11,978 bases of DNA from UMGS363 sp051881775 (GTDB lineage: Bacteria; Bacillota; Clostridia; Oscillospirales; Ruminococcaceae). Both the position numbers and the translations under genes were made by a program. The stretch is taken from assembly GCA_051881775.1 (NCBI GenBank), contig JBJEQN010000067.1, forward strand, positions 1-11,978. The letters are read 5' to 3'. Each line of letters starts with the position of its first letter. Within the stretch, counting starts at the first letter, position 1. Below are positions 5,761 to 11,978 of the stretch, one piece after another. The notes below the pieces were generated by a model. That model had not been told where the DNA came from. It did no database searches and saw only the letters and a program-made list of their open reading frames with translations.

Positions 5761-6681
5761 ATGAGTATAAATTATCATCTTCCGGATATTCTCAATCATC
5801 ACAGGCTAAATATCATTACCTATGAAATGATAAAGGAACATCCCGAGTATTTTTATGATGATGTAAAGATAGGTTCCGTTTTCGGCTGCTACCCTTCGGC
5901 GCTCTGGAACGGCGGACGCTACCTGGGCGGTCCCCAGACAGAGGACAAGATCATCAAGATGTCACTTGAGGATTATAATGTAAGAGGCATCCCCGTAAGA
6001 TTTACCTTCACTAACCCCCTTATCACTAAGGAACACCTCGGCAATCCTTACTGCAACAAGATACTCCGTATGGGAAACAACGGACTTAACGAGGTCATTG
6101 TAAACTCCCCCGTTCTTGAGGAATATATAAGGAAAAATTACCCCGACTACAAGATAACCTCCTCCACCTGCAAGGAGATAAGAACTCCCGAGGGCGTTAA
6201 CGCCGAGCTTGAAAAGGATTATAACCTTGTTGTGCTTGATTATAACTGGAACAACAACTTTGAGTTCCTTGAAAGCATTAAGGACAAGGCAAGGTGCGAG
6301 CTGCTTGTAAACGCCTGCTGCATCCCCGAATGTAAGCGCAGAGGCGAGCATTACCGCGCTATCGGCGAGCATCAGATAATAAATGAAGAACGCATCCACT
6401 CTCTGTCCAAAAATCTTCCCGAACAGGAATCCTTCAAGTGCGATTTCATGTGTCAGAACCTTTATGTAACAACAGGCTACAAGACTCACATAAGCCCCGA
6501 AAGCATCTATACAAAGTATGTTCCCATGGGCTTTAACCAGTTCAAGCTGGAGGGCAGAACAAACTCCGATGTTTCCGTTCTTGAAAGCATTGTTTACTAT
6601 ATGGTCAAGCCCGAGAAGCGTGATATGGTTCGCCTTATGATGCTGGAATGGCTTACCGAAAAAGTAACGTATTTCGCATAA
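5761..6681 (+). CDS. U32/UbiU-UbiV-like TIM-barrel protein, paralogue 1
   Basis: A 306-residue soluble protein of unknown function, first of a tandem pair. Evidence for the U32 peptidase-like/UbiU-UbiV superfamily comes from several segments. YVPMGFNQFKLEGR (253-266) matches the G-x-D/N-x-FKIEGR signature of U32 proteins. Cys179-x6-Cys186-Cys187-x3-Cys191 is followed by KRRGEHY, like the Cys-rich R-x-x-HY segment that binds a 4Fe-4S cluster in relatives. Regular strand-like segments (GIPVRFTFTN, NEVIVNSP, NLVVLDYNWNN, ELLVNAC) fit a TIM barrel. Cys227 is a candidate fourth ligand. Known relatives act in tRNA/rRNA hydroxylation or O2-independent ubiquinone hydroxylation; none can be assigned here. 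No signal peptide or membrane segment is visible. AGGAGA six bases upstream fixes the start. Confidence 0.85.
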   Translation: MSINYHLPDILNHHRLNIITYEMIKEHPEYFYDDVKIGSVFGCYPSALWNGGRYLGGPQTEDKIIKMSLEDYNVRGIPVRFTFTNPLITKEHLGNPYCNKILRMGNNGLNEVIVNSPVLEEYIRKNYPDYKITSSTCKEIRTPEGVNAELEKDYNLVVLDYNWNNNFEFLESIKDKARCELLVNACCIPECKRRGEHYRAIGEHQIINEERIHSLSKNLPEQESFKCDFMCQNLYVTTGYKTHISPESIYTKYVPMGFNQFKLEGRTNSDVSVLESIVYYMVKPEKRDMVRLMMLEWLTEKVTYFA

Positions 6682-6696
6682 TAAAAGGACTTTACA

Positions 6697-7620
6697 ATGG
6701 ATATTTATTTTCACATTCCCGATTTTCTAAAGCACTTCCGTCTGAACATGGTGCTGCTGGCAATGATGGAGGACAAGCCCCAATATTTCAGAGAGGGAAT
6801 AAAAATAGGCTCCGTTTACGGCGCTTTCCCCCCTGCGCTCTGGAACGGCGGACGAGGCTGTGCAGGTGTGTGCGACCAGCGTACAATGACAGAGGTGCTG
6901 AAAATATACAACAGCAAGGGTATCCCCTGCCGCTTCACCTTCACCAACCCTCTTATAAAGAAAGAACACCTTGGAGACGGCATCTGCAACCTTATGATGC
7001 GCCTTGGAAACAACGGACTTAACGAGGTCATAGTAAGTTCTCCGCTCCTTGAAGATTATATAAGGAAAAATTACCCTAAGTACAAGATAACCTCCTCCAC
7101 CTGCAAGCAGATAAGAGACCCCGAGCAGCTTCGTGAGGAGCTTGAAAAGGATTATAGCCTTGTTGTGCTTGATTATAACTGGAACAACGACTTTGAGTTT
7201 CTTGAAAAGCTGCCACATAAGGAGAAGTGCGAGCTGCTGGTGAACGCCTGCTGCACCCCCAACTGCAAGCGCAGAGGTGAGCATTACCGCTCCATCGGCG
7301 AGGAGCAGATAAAGTATGCCGTGCAGGCGCAGACCCCTCCGGCACTCCGCAAGCCCTATCAGTTCCACGACTTTGAGTGCCCTTATATGCAGCTTCATCT
7401 TTACGAAACAACAGGCTTTTCCACCCATATAAAGCCGGACGATATTTACGAAAAGTACGTCCCCATGGGCTTTAACCAGTTCAAGATAGAGGGCAGAACA
7501 GTCCCCGACATCAACGTTCTGGAAAACTTCGTTTATTATATGGTAAAGCCGGAATACAGGGACTCCGCAAGACTTGAAATGCTTTGCAGGCTTACTCAGA
7601 AGGTAAAATATTTTAAATGA
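6697..7620 (+). CDS. U32/UbiU-UbiV-like TIM-barrel protein, paralogue 2
   Basis: A 307-residue tandem copy of the upstream gene, starting 15 bases after its stop with AAAAGGA as ribosome binding site, so the two form one operon. The central region (about 70-205) is largely identical to paralogue 1. It keeps Cys97, Cys136, Cys178-x6-Cys185-Cys186-x3-Cys190 with KRRGEHY, Cys228, and YVPMGFNQFKIEGR near 254-267. Differences cluster near residues 50-70 (it gains Cys55 and Cys59 and loses Cys43) and 205-240, where the loop before Cys228 is rewritten. Both copies keep every candidate metal ligand and both ends, so neither looks decayed. A heterodimer, as in UbiU-UbiV, is an attractive inference but unproven. 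The long frames on the opposite strand are by-products of codon bias. Confidence 0.85.
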   Translation: MDIYFHIPDFLKHFRLNMVLLAMMEDKPQYFREGIKIGSVYGAFPPALWNGGRGCAGVCDQRTMTEVLKIYNSKGIPCRFTFTNPLIKKEHLGDGICNLMMRLGNNGLNEVIVSSPLLEDYIRKNYPKYKITSSTCKQIRDPEQLREELEKDYSLVVLDYNWNNDFEFLEKLPHKEKCELLVNACCTPNCKRRGEHYRSIGEEQIKYAVQAQTPPALRKPYQFHDFECPYMQLHLYETTGFSTHIKPDDIYEKYVPMGFNQFKIEGRTVPDINVLENFVYYMVKPEYRDSARLEMLCRLTQKVKYFK

Positions 7621-7621
7621 C

Positions 7622-7659
7622 AATACCCCGGCGCAGGGAAGGTTCTGTGCCGGGGTATT
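7622..7659. terminator. Bidirectional Rho-independent terminator
   Basis: AATACCCCGGCGCAG (7622-7636) and CTGTGCCGGGGTATT (7645-7659) form a 15-bp stem with one G-T pair and an 8-base loop. The stem is GC-rich in the middle, with A/T ends followed by TATAT on the plus strand. It lies 2 bases after the second U32-like gene and 9 bases beyond the protease stop, serving both convergent units. Confidence 0.88.
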
Positions 7660-7668
7660 TATATAGGT

Positions 7669-10600
7669 TTATCTCATGATATTTTGGTATGAGCTTCGAT
7701 CATAGCTTTCACCGAGCAGATCGCCAAGTCCTCCATAATACTTTTGCTCCTTATGATAAGTATAATCCACTCTTATACGGTCGCTGTATGCTGTAATTTT
7801 AATTCCCGTGATGTAGGTTTTATATACAAGCGTTGTATCGTAATACATTGCGTCCATAAGCCAGCTGTCTATAACGCCGGAAGAGATCAGATTGCCGTTT
7901 GCATCAAATTTGTCATATTTCAATGCACCGTAAGTATAAAACCAAATATGTGATTGAGCATTGATCCATACATTGCAATAGCTTCCGTCATAATAAATAT
8001 TTATATAACTGCCGTCTTTTGAACGTATTGTAACTCCGTCTGCAAAATTGCCGCCGGATACTGCATTATTTCCTGTATAGCCCTCATCGTTAGGGTCGAT
8101 ACCTGTGTTATCATATATATCTATGTCTATGATAACATCGTCCGTTTCCTCAGTGTTTCCGCTGTCATCATCTTCGTCATCGCCATCATCTTCGTTATCG
8201 TCTTCACCGTCTCCGCCGGTATCTCCGCCGTCCGTGTCCTCTTCATCGCAAACCTCAAACACGGCGTTTACGGTATATTCTCCGTTGGAATTTATCAAAA
8301 TGTCGGTCTGCTTGTCCCCTCCGAAATCGACAATAAAATCTCCCTGTCTGTTCAGTTCGATATAATATGTTCCGTCAGAGGAGGTAACTGCACTTGCGGC
8401 AAGGATTCCGTCCTGATAAACCGCAACGCCGTGAGCAGCCAGCGGTCTGGTAACGCCTGTGGTCGTGTTATATTCCGTTACCGTGCCGGTTATGGAGGTT
8501 TCTATGGGGAGAAGTTCAGCATTTTTCATGATCGCAGTATTATTACCTGTAATCTCAATCAAATAATCATGCGTATAATATCTATCCTTGGTAAATTCAA
8601 TTTTATAAACTCCGGGAGATAAAATCACCTCATACTCACCGTTTTCATTTGTTGCAATATTGCGATCTAATTTGTATAATGTTCCGAATTTATTTTCATA
8701 TATATTAATTGTCACATCTTCAATCGGAGATTTGGTGATTTCATCTTTAACGATTCCAAGAACCACACTGTTTGTTTTTTCTTTATACTCTTCGTTTTCG
8801 GTATATTCAATAGCTTTATCAACAGCCGCCTTTGCGTCAATAAGTTTATATGTACCGGAATAGTTCGGAGCCGCAATTGAACCTCTTGCAGTGTCCATTA
8901 TAATACTTTTTATCTGAGACCCGGTAAGATTGGGGTTTACCGAATACATCATTCCGGCTGTTCCGGAAACATGAGGTGCCGCCATTGAAGTGCCGCTACT
9001 ATTCTTGTAATTGTTTTCCCGTACAGTACTGTAAATATCTTCTCCTGGAGCAACAACATCCACTCTTGTTCCAATGTTGCTGTAATCGGCATAATAGTAT
9101 TGTTCATCCTCAAGACTGCCTGTAAAGCCTATTGAACCAACACATATTATATGGTTTATTACGTCAACTGATTGTATATTATTAAAAAAACTGTTGTATA
9201 AGGCGTTGGCTCCGCCTTTGTATGTCCCTGCGTCATCCTTTATATAGCCATATCCATTTTCGTTTTCATCAACTTTGAACATTAATCCATTGACATTTCC
9301 TGCAGATGTTACAATGACAAAATCGTATCCACGATCCAGTAATTTTTTCAAGAAGACCTGAAATATTTCAGAGTTTTTATTTATATAATTTAAAGCATTT
9401 ATATTGCCGTGTGACGCTCCGAAACAAACATTTTGTCCGGTACTTAAGCTTAAGTTAATGACCCTAACATTTTTGGATATAAATAATGCAAAAGCATATT
9501 TATATCTTATTATGGGCATATGGGAATAAGATGAAAATGCATAACCATATAATTTATTTTTAGGACAAATCCCGGCTATATTGTTCACATGGTTTTCAGC
9601 GGCATCTTTTATTTCATTATTAAATATTGCTCCCATTATTCCGGCAACATGCGTTCCATGATCATCACCGATACTGTCGGGATTATCCCATACTTTTTCA
9701 AAATCCAGATCCCGATGATTTATGTCAAACATATTATCAAGCAGCCCGAGCTTTACCGTTTCCCTGTCTGCGTTTTCCGGTACGCTTTCGTCAAAATAAT
9801 TCCAAGCCTGATCGGCTTTGATTGCCTTTATACCCCAGTCTATATATGCCGGATCTTTTCCGTCCCACCAGTCATAATCAGACGGAATATAATCTTCGTC
9901 CGTTTCAATAACGGTATTAAGTGAAGCATAATCAACTAACAGGTTATTCTGCAGTTCACCTATCAGAAGATATAATTCCTCCGATGTTGCCGCTGTATTC
10001 AATTCAATCTGATAATCGTTTGTAATCTCTATATAACCTACGATTTCCGCATTTATGCTTTCAGCCAGGGCGTTTATCTCATCAAAAGAAGCATTGTCTT
10101 TTGCAGTTAGCAATATCTGGTTGCGGACATAATAAATTCCGTTCCCGTCAAATTCAATATCCTCTTCGCTTTGAATATCTTTATAATATATTTTTCCTGT
10201 TCCCATTAAATCTGATTCTTCATCACTATTAATCGTATTATTTCCTTTTCTGACCTCTGTAAGCGAATATTCTGCAATTTCGGGAATACCTTTCTTTTTT
10301 CCGGAAAATCCTATCGTAACACTTGAATTACAGTAAATGATATTTGTATATGTACCCTTTAGAATATATTTTCCGTTTTCGGCAAATAATATTGAAGCTG
10401 CCCAGCTGTCGGTGATTTCTACAATAGTGAAATTGCTGTCAAAGCTTAATTCCCAGCACTCAATAGGTTTATCGGATGTATTTGAAATAACTATTTCGCC
10501 GTTAAAATTATCGTCCCATTCATCTGTTACCGTTAAATCAACAGTATAACCACTTTCTTTTGCAGTTCTTTTCTGACACATTTCAAAAGAATCGGGAGAT

Positions 10601-10968
10601 CCCGTGAAATTTGCAAGGGTATATCCGAAAACCGCCGAGCTTTCGGGCTCAATAACAGCATTATGTCCGGCATTTTTTATGTATTTGCTGCCGTTATCGT
10701 CAGTTTCAAACGTGCCGTTCCAAAGATTTGTAATCTCACCACAGAAATCATAAGCAAGCATCCAGTTTTCAATAGCTTCCGTTCCTGTATTTTTTATTGT
10801 TACGGAAATATTTTGACTGTTGTCCCAAACATCTGCGACCTCATAATCTATAGTATATCCGTCATAAATATAAGACCTTAAGTTTGACTCCTCCGCATAA
10901 ATACCGCCCGGCATTATGCCTAATAAGAGTGCAACTGTCATTAAAATACATATTAATCTTTTATTCAT
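7669..10968 (-). CDS. Secreted subtilisin-like (S8) serine protease with two CBM2-like modules
   Basis: A 1099-residue exported serine endopeptidase. Domains in order (numbered from the ATG at 10968): signal peptide 1-25 (basic MNKR, hydrophobic core, cut after IYA); two CBM2-like carbohydrate-binding modules, about 36-132 (Trp48, 69, 83) and 140-225 (Trp151, 172, 189, ending IGFSG); a prodomain-like segment about 277-355; and the S8 catalytic domain about 378-723. The catalytic domain has Asp411 (GLLDNMFD), His437 (DDHGTHVAG), oxyanion Asn558 (VTSAGN) and Ser661 (SGTSMAAPHVSG). Two carboxypeptidase-regulatory/CNA-B-like beta domains (about 733-820 and 823-905), a very acidic linker (907-944) and an unrecognised Tyr-rich C-terminal domain (945-1099) complete it. 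No dockerin, sortase motif or SLH domain is seen. A TTG start five codons upstream is possible but would consume the GGAGA ribosome binding site. It is the second gene of an operon, 21 bases after the lipoprotein. Confidence 0.92.
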   Translation of the reverse strand: MNKRLICILMTVALLLGIMPGGIYAEESNLRSYIYDGYTIDYEVADVWDNSQNISVTIKNTGTEAIENWMLAYDFCGEITNLWNGTFETDDNGSKYIKNAGHNAVIEPESSAVFGYTLANFTGSPDSFEMCQKRTAKESGYTVDLTVTDEWDDNFNGEIVISNTSDKPIECWELSFDSNFTIVEITDSWAASILFAENGKYILKGTYTNIIYCNSSVTIGFSGKKKGIPEIAEYSLTEVRKGNNTINSDEESDLMGTGKIYYKDIQSEEDIEFDGNGIYYVRNQILLTAKDNASFDEINALAESINAEIVGYIEITNDYQIELNTAATSEELYLLIGELQNNLLVDYASLNTVIETDEDYIPSDYDWWDGKDPAYIDWGIKAIKADQAWNYFDESVPENADRETVKLGLLDNMFDINHRDLDFEKVWDNPDSIGDDHGTHVAGIMGAIFNNEIKDAAENHVNNIAGICPKNKLYGYAFSSYSHMPIIRYKYAFALFISKNVRVINLSLSTGQNVCFGASHGNINALNYINKNSEIFQVFLKKLLDRGYDFVIVTSAGNVNGLMFKVDENENGYGYIKDDAGTYKGGANALYNSFFNNIQSVDVINHIICVGSIGFTGSLEDEQYYYADYSNIGTRVDVVAPGEDIYSTVRENNYKNSSGTSMAAPHVSGTAGMMYSVNPNLTGSQIKSIIMDTARGSIAAPNYSGTYKLIDAKAAVDKAIEYTENEEYKEKTNSVVLGIVKDEITKSPIEDVTINIYENKFGTLYKLDRNIATNENGEYEVILSPGVYKIEFTKDRYYTHDYLIEITGNNTAIMKNAELLPIETSITGTVTEYNTTTGVTRPLAAHGVAVYQDGILAASAVTSSDGTYYIELNRQGDFIVDFGGDKQTDILINSNGEYTVNAVFEVCDEEDTDGGDTGGDGEDDNEDDGDDEDDDSGNTEETDDVIIDIDIYDNTGIDPNDEGYTGNNAVSGGNFADGVTIRSKDGSYINIYYDGSYCNVWINAQSHIWFYTYGALKYDKFDANGNLISSGVIDSWLMDAMYYDTTLVYKTYITGIKITAYSDRIRVDYTYHKEQKYYGGLGDLLGESYDRSSYQNIMR
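8130..8245 (-). repeat. Low-complexity region encoding the acidic Asp/Glu/Gly linker
   Basis: A run of GAT/GAC/GAA/GGC codons (seen on the plus strand as TCATC/TCTTC repeats) encodes the acidic linker before the last domain of the protease. Such a linker could bind calcium or act as a flexible spacer. The repetitive DNA is a likely site of length variation. Confidence 0.6.
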
Positions 10969-10989
10969 AGCTTTTATCTCCAATATAAG

Positions 10990-11799
10990 TTATTTATGTC
11001 TTTTCGAGTAATATGAAAGACTATAATTTAATCCAAACAGTTTAAAAGGAGTTATTTCTTCAGCTAAAGGATCACTATTAAAATCATAAAAATCGCCCCA
11101 TCCGGTTAAAGTAATTATTTCCCTTTCGCCGTTCTCATTATTTCTTATGCCATATAATTCTCCATACCCATCTACAGAATCCGTAGGATTTTCACAATTT
11201 ATAATTTCGCTGTTTTTATCTATTTGCATAAGTATTTTGTAATACTCAATCATTTGAACTTCTGATATTTTTAGGTTCTCCGGTTTAAGTACGCTACCGC
11301 TTAATTCGATCTCGGGGCACACAACGGTTTCCAATTCATCAAGCACATCAAGAACATTATAATATTTCTCCGGTTCTCTGTCTCTGAAATCATACAATTT
11401 GACGTTTCCGTCCTTCTCAACAAAAAATCCAAGGATATTTGTATCGTAATAACAATGTGACAACACAAAAACAATATCCGGCATACTGTTCATCAATTCC
11501 ACCTCATCTGCTGTTAATTCTCTTTCTGTGGTGGTTTCTTCGGCGGTTACCGTTGCCTCTATTGTGGTTTCTGATGTTGCTTCTGTCGTTATTTCTAATG
11601 TTGTTTCTGTTGTTATTGTTGTTGTTGCTTCTGTCGTGATCTCTGTTAATGAAATTTCGTTTGAAGTTTGAGCGGCGATTGTTGCCGAAGTTGTTTCTTC
11701 CTCCGTCTGCGCTTCGCCGACAGCACTTTCACCGCACCCCGAAAACAGCGACAGGCATATTGCGGTTGAAATGATCAAAGCAAATACTTTTTTCAGCAT
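10990..11799 (-). CDS. Thr/Glu-rich lipoprotein of unknown function
   Basis: A 269-residue predicted membrane-anchored lipoprotein. The signal peptide MLKKVFALIISTAICLSLFS ends in a lipobox (LFSGC), with Cys22 as the lipidated residue. It is followed by a low-complexity Thr/Glu/Ala spacer (about 33-94, TTEATTTITTE-type repeats), which probably lifts the C-terminal domain away from the membrane and may be glycosylated. The globular part (about 95-269) matches no family I know; it has regular segments such as GFFVEKDGNVKLYDF and a WGDFYDF motif. I chose the Met at 11799 because GGAGGT lies six bases upstream and it gives a proper signal peptide; a longer frame starts at 11838. Its own near-consensus promoter precedes it, and the protease gene follows after 21 bases. 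It may be a partner, inhibitor or substrate of that protease. Confidence 0.85.
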   Translation of the reverse strand: MLKKVFALIISTAICLSLFSGCGESAVGEAQTEEETTSATIAAQTSNEISLTEITTEATTTITTETTLEITTEATSETTIEATVTAEETTTERELTADEVELMNSMPDIVFVLSHCYYDTNILGFFVEKDGNVKLYDFRDREPEKYYNVLDVLDELETVVCPEIELSGSVLKPENLKISEVQMIEYYKILMQIDKNSEIINCENPTDSVDGYGELYGIRNNENGEREIITLTGWGDFYDFNSDPLAEEITPFKLFGLNYSLSYYSKRHK

Positions 11800-11842
11800 A
11801 GATTTACCTCCAATAAAATAATCCGATTGCGTGTACAACTAT

Positions 11843-11871
11843 ATTGTAAAACAAAACGCATATTTTGTCAA
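11843..11871 (-). promoter_or_regulatory. Near-consensus sigma-A promoter of the lipoprotein-protease operon
   Basis: On the minus strand a perfect TTGACA (11866-11871), a 17-base spacer and TACAAT (11843-11848) lie 43 bases upstream of the lipoprotein start. The -35 box lies within the inverted repeat at 11857-11893. Confidence 0.8.
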
Positions 11872-11893
11872 CAGTTAATAAACAAAATATGCG
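11848..11893 (-). terminator. AT-rich 12-bp inverted repeat with T-tract overlapping the next promoter
   Basis: On the minus strand CGCATATTTTGT (11882-11893) and ACAAAATATGCG (11857-11868) are perfect 12-bp arms around a 13-base loop, followed by TTTTGTTTT (11848-11856). The repeat begins 3 bases after the stop of the upstream CBM reading frame, so it can act as its terminator. It also contains the -35 box of the next promoter, so an operator role is possible. The stem is AT-rich, so terminator strength is doubtful. Confidence 0.6.
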
Positions 11894-11896
11894 GAT

Positions 11897-11978
11897 TTAT
11901 ATTTGCTTTTCGACCGTGCCGTTCCAAAGATTTGTAATCTCACCACAGAAATCATAAGCGAGCATCCAGTTTTCAATA
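11897..11978 (-). CDS. 3' end of a CBM2-like reading frame (truncated copy)
   Basis: Only the last 26 codons plus the stop are in the window; the gene enters from the right edge. The visible protein IENWMLAYDFCGEITNLWNG is identical to residues 66-85 of the protease (first CBM2-like module). It then diverges to TVEKQI and stops, about 50 residues short of a full module. The DNA from 11915 to 11978 matches 10711-10774 with a single mismatch. This is either the remnant of a duplicated protease 5' end or a gene that genuinely ends inside the fold. The stop is followed 3 bases later by a terminator-like inverted repeat. What lies upstream is not visible. Confidence 0.65.
   Translation of the reverse strand, partial: IENWMLAYDFCGEITNLWNGTVEKQI

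Noticed and set aside
5962..7623. Long antisense frames opposite both U32-like genes (250 and 298 codons)
   Set aside because: They resemble each other only because the sense genes are duplicated; they carry no recognisable motif, while the sense frames have conserved motifs and ribosome binding sites.
8105..8365. Ser/Pro-rich plus-strand frame
   Set aside because: It is the complement of the acidic linker codons (GAT/GAC becomes ATC/GTC) in the protease gene.
7669..10968. Cellulosomal dockerin or cell-wall sorting signal on the protease
   Set aside because: I looked for paired calcium-binding dockerin repeats and for an LPxTG-plus-hydrophobic-tail ending and found neither; the protein ends in a polar tail.

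Overview
The window looks like chromosomal DNA of a low-GC, fibre-associated gut or rumen Firmicute, most likely a Ruminococcus-like member of the Oscillospiraceae. I base this on Clostridia-type flavin reductase and MsmX/UgpC-type proteins, AGGAG ribosome binding sites, near-consensus sigma-A promoters, a large secreted protein with cellulose-binding-like (CBM2-like) modules, and intergenic DNA crowded with small palindromic repeats. No taxonomic assignment was computed.

Layout. Positions 1-373 (minus) hold the start of a sugar-ABC-transporter ATPase, cut by the left edge. Positions 546-1890 (minus) are a two-gene operon: a flavin reductase-like protein followed 4 bases later by an RsuA-type 16S rRNA pseudouridine synthase. 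Positions 1960-2250 are a gene-free palindromic repeat. fabV/ter (2338-3519, plus) faces a DUF815-type P-loop ATPase (4329-5513, minus). The 809 bases between these convergent genes form one very large imperfect palindrome built of smaller hairpin elements. Positions 5761-7620 (plus) carry a tandem pair of about 306-residue paralogues with hallmarks of the U32/UbiU-UbiV Fe-S TIM-barrel family; their exact function is unknown. A strong bidirectional terminator (7622-7659) separates them from a minus-strand operon: a Thr/Glu-rich lipoprotein (10990-11799), then a 1099-residue secreted subtilisin-like protease with two CBM2-like modules (7669-10968). At the right edge is the 3' end of another minus-strand reading frame whose last 64 visible bases almost exactly repeat part of the first CBM-coding region of the protease.

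How things fit together. The window is not one pathway. It is a set of short transcription units, mostly with recognisable promoters: housekeeping RNA modification, a fatty-acid/butyryl-CoA-type enoyl reductase, an orphan AAA-like ATPase, a duplicated putative Fe-S enzyme pair, and an envelope/secreted protease module. The parts most worth following are the giant palindrome between fabV and the ATPase gene, the duplicated U32-like pair, and the lipoprotein-protease locus with its repeated CBM fragment and its overlapping terminator and promoter.
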